From: Takakia lepidozioides
Taxonomy: Eukaryota > Streptophyta > Takakiopsida > Takakiales > Takakiaceae
Assembly: GCA_030704615.1 (NCBI GenBank)
Contig: CM060732.1
Coordinates: 69,483,053 to 69,547,052, forward strand
DNA length: 64,000 nucleotides
Direction of reading: 5' to 3'
Shown here piece by piece: positions 57,740 through 64,000 of this stretch. The notes under the pieces were generated by a model. The model worked only from the letters and a program-made list of their open reading frames with translations, was not told the origin of the DNA and made no database searches. The stretch's first letter is position 1, and each line of letters opens with the position of its first letter. Position numbers and translations under genes: made by a program.

Positions 57740-60700
57740 TATGCAATCCTCCATGAATGGTTCCCAGCGCCGTGCCACAAGCGCGCACTATGAGTCCATC
57801 CTGCAAGTGTGGATGAAGCAACTTCAGGACTCGTACTTGATGCTTGCACAAATTGCCCTTCATTGCCCATGGGCAAGTGCAAGAAGCTCATTTGCATCCG
57901 GGGTTGTAAACAATGTAAATTGTGTTTGGGTGATTGGTGCTTAGAACATAGGCTGGTTGCCCAAGATGGAACGGAATAGTGACATTGCAAGCTGGGATAT
58001 CGCGTGCCGCAAGCACAGAACTGGACATGTACTTCTCCTGCTTGTCATTCCTTATGAATCCGTGCGTCTTTAGGTGAATTGCATACCAGTAGTGTGTTAG
58101 CACACGGCCTGTGAGTTCCCATATGAGCCAATCTACTCTACGCCCAGTCATTTTGCCTTTCCCCATCCTCAGTCTTGCCTTCAAGTTTCCATGGTATACC
58201 TCAATGCTAGCATTGGTGTCTTGACTGGCATGTGGAACATGGCGAGCTGCTGTACACCACATTGCTATTTTAGGACGCCATTCCTTATCGATGTAGTCCA
58301 GAAATTCATGCCCATTCGGATATTTCTTTCTCATGCGTCGGAGCATTGTTGCTACCCATGCAAGATCTTCTTTAGGATTGATTGGTTTTCGCGCATGATT
58401 GCTTCACCCAAGCCCCGCCGGACATGCCAAAAGCACAGGAAAATTAGCACTCCTCAAAAAACAGCCCTGCAAAGTACACATGCCCACATGAAAGACTTCA
58501 AAGAGGACTTGGCCGGTGGATTTGGGCACTAACCCAGTAGACTGTCTAGTTGACTGGTCTGCCCGTCTGTTCCAAACGGATTCAGGCAGCAGACTCGCCC
58601 ACTCTGACCTGCCATGAGTGTTGCCCTCATGACACCGCCAGCAGACCTGACCACGCTGACCTCACAACGGACTTACATAAGTGAGTCTTGCAACGGACTT
58701 GGCCAGAGGGCATCCCGACTGGACTGGGTTGCCAACAGACTTCCGAACAATCCCCTCCGGCGGACTCGCCTGCCAGTGGACCAGAGTGAGGTCGCAGCAG
58801 ACTGGCGCACGTGAGTCTTGCAGCGGACTGCTTGCGAACAATCCCCTCCGGCGGACCTGCCTGCCAGTGGACTTGCTAGACCAGACTGAGGTCGCAGCAG
58901 ACTGGCGCACGTGAGTCTTGCAGCGGACTGTTTGGGAACAGTCCCATCCGGCGGACTCGCCTGCAAGCAGACTTGCTCGACCAGACTGAGGTCGCAGCAG
59001 ACTGACGCACGTGAGTTTTGCAGCGGACTGCTTGCGAACAGTCCCCTCTGGCGGACCTGCCTGCCAGCGGACTTGCTGGACCAGACTAAGGTCGCAGCAG
59101 AATGGCGCATGTGAGTCTTGCAGCAGACTGCTTGCGAACATTCCCCTCCGGCGGACCGGCCTGCCAGCGGACTTGCCCTTAGGAGACCGGCAGCAGACTT
59201 ACCCAGACGTTGCTGGAAGCACACCCGAGCAGACTGACCTTGCAGCGTACTTGCGCAAGTGAGTCTTCTAGCGGACTTCGCTAGAGGACATTACCAGCGG
59301 ACTGGTTTGTCAGCAGACTTGCATAAATGAATGGGCCAGACTTGCAGCCAGGACTGCGTTGTATGGCAAGGGACTTGCCGAAGAGACAGACAATGGACGC
59401 AGACGATGGACTTGCACGCGAGTGTACAGGAGGGTATGTGAAACTTACGTAATGGCATTTATTTCAGCGTCGGCATCGTCCACGATGAAGGCATTGGGTC
59501 GCCAGTCCGGCATTTCTGCAAGGAGAGAGTCCCGCAAGGCTGCCATCCACGGCACCAGGTCTGTTGTCCGCTCACGCGCGCATATGATGTACGCAACTGG
59601 TATACCGTTAAGCCACTCGTCGAAGACCATCAACGTGTACAATGGGAATTGTTCAAATGCAGAATGTCAGATGCTGCCAGTGTACGTACATCCACTACTT
59701 CTGCAAGTGGATAAATTGTGAAAGGGATGAAGGGTACCTTGTGGTGATTTGTCCCGAAGGTTGCATCGCATGCAACGATACGGGCATGGCCTAATTGAAA
59801 CATTCGCTTCTGCTGCCACTCAGTCTGTATGCCGATTGTGAATGTTAAGTCGCCATCGTAGTGCTTGAATGTTGGCGCCAATTTTTCCTCTTGATAGAAG
59901 AAGACCGATTTCGGGTTTTGGTCTTTCCACATGTGGACACTCTCCGCATCGTTGGCATGTTTTTTGAACGTTTGCCACGCCCATTTCTCGGCCAGGTTGT
60001 GCACATCCTGCTCTAGCAAAAAATCATCCTGTGTCCATGCATCCCCCAACCCGGTGTTGTTCATGACGTGCTCTTTATGTTCCATCATGATTTGGGCGAC
60101 TGACAGGCCTCGGCACAGACACTCCATGACCCATGCTTTCAATTGTGGTGCGTAGGCGTGGCGAGTGTTCCTGAACTCAACGGACTTCCCATGACAGGGG
60201 TTCCCTTTCGCGTCTGTATGCTCCATATTGTTGTAGTACGTGAGGACACAAATGTCGGGGGCGAGATAGCATTGCTGGACCTTGAAACAGCACTGGCAAC
60301 CACGCTTGTAAGACTCTCCATATTCCGACTTCTTTCTCCTTGGGCCTTTATGAGGGTGAGATGTTCCAGCACCCAGAAGAGGTCCTCCATGTTTCAGTTT
60401 CGGATCCTCCACTATCGCATTGTTGGTGCGTTTGTCATCAAGACCATAGCAGCATTGATACCTGGACATAAAAATCACAATGGATATCCATCGACTTCTG
60501 GAAGCATGAAATCACAGAACGTGGGTACGAAAAATGGCAACAGACATGCAATCAGACTACAAAAGGACGATGAGGATGAACACACATGATACTGTTTAGA
60601 GAACTGCTGGCTCTCGGCTCTTTTAGCATGTCGGGTTGCACTTTAGTATGGACATTCACCCAAAACTGAGTGGGGTAGTCCACCAAACTCTCCTCTCCAA

Positions 60701-60953
60701 GGAGAAAGTCATCAACTCTATCCCACGGTATGCAGGCCTTCAGAACATTCTGTCTGGCACCCATATAACCATATTGCGTGTCTCTCTTCCATTGGAGGTC
60801 CTTCCTGTTGAAGGGTCCTGGTTTGGGTGTTTGCAAACTTTGTCGAAGTATAATCCAGCATCTCGTTTTTAGTATATCATCACCTTCTGCTTCCATGTCC
60901 ATGCCCTGTACAGTACAGAGGACAAGCTTCAGAACCTGCAAGAAACGCGCCAT
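57740..60953 (-). pseudogene. MULE transposase (FAR1/MuDR-like, DDE with SWIM finger), decayed
   Basis: Minus-strand multi-exon gene. Exon 60953-60600 is an N-terminal domain (MARFLQVLKL, IPWDRVDDFLLGEE). Exon about 60478-59745 carries zinc-binding Cys residues (GCQCCFKVQQCYLAPDIC) and leads to the first catalytic Asp (ACDATFGTNHHK). Exon about 59642-59447 has the second Asp (FIVDDADAEI). Exon about 58346-57888 has the likely Glu (NASIEVYHGNLKARL). A SWIM finger (CTCPWAMKGNLCKH) follows at about 57845-57880 but is preceded by an in-frame TGA at 57888-57890. The acceptor before 59642 appears to read AA, not AG. It would excise MULE ends if intact; this copy is probably dead. Confidence 0.82.
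58670..59310. repeat. 100-bp minisatellite in a transposase intron
   Basis: Four to five ~100-bp units run from about 58810, each with GTGAGTCTTGCAGCGGACTG, CCCCTCCGGCGGACCTGCC and GACTGAGGTCGCAGCAGACT. Partial units flank them. Long minus-strand frames through the block are repeat artefacts. Confidence 0.85.
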
Positions 60954-61200
60954 AGTACACTGGACACGATGGACAACGTGCAAGGAGCATCAGTGCGCAC
61001 GTTCGCAGCTGCTGGCAAGTGGCAGGCGGCAGGGATGAGGTTTCAATTCATGCCCTAAAAATGGAGGGCTCAGATGGCATTTGCGAACGGACGGTCCAGA
61101 TGCAGCATCATCAGTGGACTGGAGGAAAGCGGACTCATGGGCGGCGGACTGGCGGGCACACTGTTGGGTGGACTGGCCCGGACTGGCACAGCGGACTGGC

Positions 61201-61576
61201 ATGGATGGCGCGGATGGGTTTCTCAGAATGGACGATCCAGATCCTTCGGCCAGCACGGACTGGTAGACTGGCAGACTGGGGGCAGCAGACGGGCACAACG
61301 GACTGTTGGGTGGACTTGCGGGGACTGCGGACTGGCGTGCACAGCAGACTGGCCGGCAGACTGGCGGTTTGGCGGACTGAGGGGAACTGGACTCACGGGC
61401 AGCAGACTGGCGGGCGGACTGGCCGCGTCAGACTAGGGCCGCGGCTAGTGGGGCCGCGGCAGCAGGTGGGCGACCGCACGCAGCGGCGGGCGGGGGGAGC
61501 CGGGCGTCCGTGCGCGGGGCCCACCGGTCAGCTCGCGCGTGCGCCATAATGTCCCAATTATTGTAAAATGAGAGGC
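61201..61576 (-). repeat. MULE-B right terminal inverted repeat
   Basis: Read on the minus strand from 61576, it mirrors 41406-41715, though with extra GGACTGGC/GCAGACTGG repeat copies that make it about 65 bp longer. Similar CAGACTGG repeats continue inward to about 61090. Confidence 0.88.
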
Positions 61577-61585
61577 CATATTTAT
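61577..61585 (+). other. Right 9-bp target duplication of MULE-B
   Basis: CATATTTAT, identical to 41397-41405. Confidence 0.92.
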
Positions 61586-64000
61586 ACAGTAGTTTGAGTA
61601 TTTTGGGGAACTGCCCGGACAAGGAGGGCGCGAAATGACAAGGGAGAGAAGAGAGGATGGATAGAGAAGGACCCTAGTTTTTCATGGGGAGGGAATGCTC
61701 TTTGGGATGGTGGTGATGATATGAATTTCTTTCTCAGTCCCTTCAACAGTATAAATGTTGAATTTGCTATACAATCCTACTGTGGGATCTGTTTTTGATG
61801 TGATATATTGCAAAAGTGTAGGGTCGTTTTCAAATGCAAAAACGGTTGCATAGGCAATTACAAAGTTTTCTTTAAGTGCAATGAGCATGTTCTTCTTACA
61901 TGTATTTTTTACTTTTTTTCCTCCTGAAATTGTCATTTGTTTTACTTCCTGGAATTGTCATGTTGGCTGCAGAAAAGAACTATGAGGACTAATGGACCCT
62001 ATGGTCGTCTACGCTCAACCAGCTCCGACCTAACGGTCATCACTAGAACTTAATAATATTTTTCATGTTAGAATAAAGTTTGCAGGGGGCAGTAGCCCCC
62101 TTCATAAATGACATCATTTCGCTAGCAAATGATAAAGATGTCTTAAATCCGTTTATGGAGAGTTTCTTGCCAATAAAAGTTTAGAGTGGAAGTGTAAGTG
62201 TAAGTGTAGTATTGTGCGCAAATTTGATACAATTTCACAATCTTCAATGACATTTTCATTTCGCCATACAATATTCTTTGTATATTTCAGGGTTGGACTG
62301 GTTTATAGGTGAAGAACTGGTATAGGTATGCACTGAAATTAAATACTAGACCAGTCTATCATTTGGGAGAACACTTGGTCATATACCAGACGAGGCTGGT
62401 ATCAGTTTTTTCATACCAGTACTCCCCTGCCCGTCTTCCTCATTTACCCTGGTATGTGCACTATATTGATTTATGTGTACATATGCATACATACTTGTAT
62501 TTATGTATATTTATGTGTAATTGTATTTGTTTTCACTTGATGTGTAGTGCAATTTCATCAAACAGGGACTCTTTTGAATGTCCAAGAAAAAGACGTGGAG
62601 GGTCGGACAAATAGGATGGCGTGGGAAGGGGGGTGGCAAGGGGTAATTTTTCTTGTGAGGTGTGAAGTAAAGGGAGAAAGAATGAACCAAACGGGGCCAC
62701 TTGGGATGTCAAGGAGTTTTGCCTCTGCTAGCCATCTAACCTACGATTAGTAGGTGGGTTATAGGGCCCACCCCCCCCCTCCCCCCCAAAAGGGGCAGTA
62801 GCCAAAAGGTGAAGTGACTCTTAGTTACGTGGGCTTCGGCCGGAGTCTTCTCTCTCTCTAGTAGGTGGGTTGCCGCGGCGGTGCAGCTTCCCATCTCACC
62901 TAGGATTATTGGGGTTTAGTAGGTGCATTGTCGTGTCGGTGTGCAAGCCATCTGGAGTTTAGGCAAGACCGCCATATTGGGACCCGGGTATTGGGTGTGG
63001 GTTGACTTTCGAGATATTGGGTAGTGCCTTAGAAGCATCTCACTAGTTGCTTGTAAGTGGTGTCTTCAACATGGTAAGGCATTACTACCTCGGTCCTAGT
63101 GGTGTGAGAGCCACTACTACCAATGTCATTAGTTATTTCCAACTTTGAGGATGGCCCTACAACTATTGGCGGGTAGGATGAAGGTGGCTGCTATTTGATA
63201 AATTTGTAATTCAAGATGGCTTTGGAATGATACTAGAGTTGATATCTCATACCCACTGGTATTTTGGTCATGATACTCATACTCATACCAGTTCTGGAAA
63301 AATCCACCATCATACAGACCAGACTGGTATGAGGGTTTTGTGATAGGTTGTGTACCAGGACCAGACTGATATGTATAAAACTGATACCAGTCCAACACTG
63401 GTATATCCCTAGAATATATGAAATTTCCTGTTTTGCTCATGGATGAAGTGACAGCATGAGTTTCACCGCTTCATGAGCTCCCCTGCTTCGGGCATGAGTC
63501 TTCCTCTCTACTTCAGGGTCTTGAGCAAGTACTCTGGAGATAAGAGCTAACAATCAACTATGCTTAAATGGATAAACTCATAGAGTACAGTCTGTGAAAA
63601 CCCCTTGTGTATACGGGCAAGCATGCATCTGTTGAAGGACTGTGGGACAAAGAATGACCACTGTTGCAAAGAGACATCTATCCACTTTTTCTGGCTGGAG
63701 ACCCATACACAGAATTTGGCAAGCATAGATACCAAACCACCAAACTACAAAACTTCTCTCTGAATATCTTACAAATCACAGCAAGTTGACATTTTCTTTT
63801 CAAAAATGAGAAGATGCAGATAGAGAGGCAGTTTTAAAGTTGGGACAGTAGCAACTTTACAATGTATCAACATGTCATGTTCTACTTTCAAACTTCTCCA
63901 TTTCACATGTCTACCCGCATCTTTCTGCCCACAATAGACTTTTTGTCCAGCACCGCCTCCACCAACAATGGTTGATTGAATCCAAGTTGTGTACCTCAGG
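61586..64000. other. Right flank, no gene recognised
   Basis: This is the host sequence interrupted by MULE-B and what follows. I see no supported coding region. Related segments near 62290-62410 and 63230-63412 are rich in ACCAGT/ACTGGT and lie in opposite orientation (GGTTGGACTGGTTTATA versus ATACCAGTCCAACACTGG). They may be the ends of a small inverted-repeat element. Poly-C/A runs occur at 62770-62790. Confidence 0.4.

Larger units (their letters stand above)
41406..61576. mobile_element. MULE-B: complete 20.2-kb Mutator-like element
   Basis: Both ends are present. The left starts GCCTCTCATTTTCCAATAAT; the right, read on the minus strand from 61576, starts GCCTCTCATTTTACAATAAT. Exact 9-bp duplications (CATATTTAT) flank them. 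The element holds a plus-strand cargo gene ending in a Ulp1-like domain (43807-56414) and a minus-strand MULE transposase gene (about 57740-60953), arranged tail to tail. CAGTCTG-type repeats fill its ends, introns and spacers. Removing the nested 6.8-kb CACTA2 leaves about 13.4 kb. A sister left end at 20001 shares the same insertion site by segmental duplication. Both genes have lesions, so this copy is probably not autonomous now. Confidence 0.92.

Noticed and set aside
58662-59224. Long minus-strand open frames rich in Ser, Pro and Trp
   Set aside because: They run through a 100-bp minisatellite inside a transposase intron and share no family motif.

Overview
The window looks like repeat-rich nuclear DNA from a streptophyte plant. 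Its protein families are typical of plant lineages: a DUF707 gene with many short exons, two SABATH methyltransferase copies, pentatricopeptide fragments, and Copia, Ty3, CACTA and Mutator-like (MULE) transposons. A Ty3 element that encodes a cytosine DNA methyltransferase hints at a charophyte alga (Chara-like), because such elements were described from charophytes and dinoflagellates (de Mendoza et al. 2018). An early-diverging land plant remains possible. I see no rRNA, tRNA, CRISPR or bacterial-style operon.

Layout. 1-4868 (minus): most of a host DUF707 gene, ten exons, running off the left edge. 6440-14533: one Copia element with a ~1 kb non-autonomous MULE in its integrase, then broken by an inversion of about 9230-14917. 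14918-16606: tandem MITE-like array. 16344-22517: first copy of a segmental duplication holding a frameshifted SABATH gene and the left end of a MULE (MULE-A). 22518-34262: a non-autonomous CACTA element (CACTA1) and a Ty3 element rearranged by a second inversion (about 23301-30782). 34263-37738: non-coding DNA with two minisatellite blocks. 37739-43928: second copy of the duplication, with a SABATH gene that has lost a splice acceptor. 41406-61576: a complete 20.2 kb MULE (MULE-B) with 9-bp target duplications. It carries a plus-strand Ulp1-like cargo gene and a minus-strand transposase gene, and a 6.8 kb CACTA element (CACTA2) sits in one cargo intron. 61586-64000: non-coding flank.

Most notable is the Ty3 element. 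Once the inversion is undone on paper its order is gag, protease, cytosine-5 DNA methyltransferase, reverse transcriptase, RNase H, integrase, PHD finger. One mobile element therefore carried both a DNA-methylation writer and a likely histone reader. The copy is now broken by the inversion, several in-frame stops and two frameshifts. The two inversions are alike: each has one breakpoint inside a DNA transposon and 2-5 bp of junction microhomology. The only apparently functional host gene is DUF707. The two SABATH copies carry different disabling changes.
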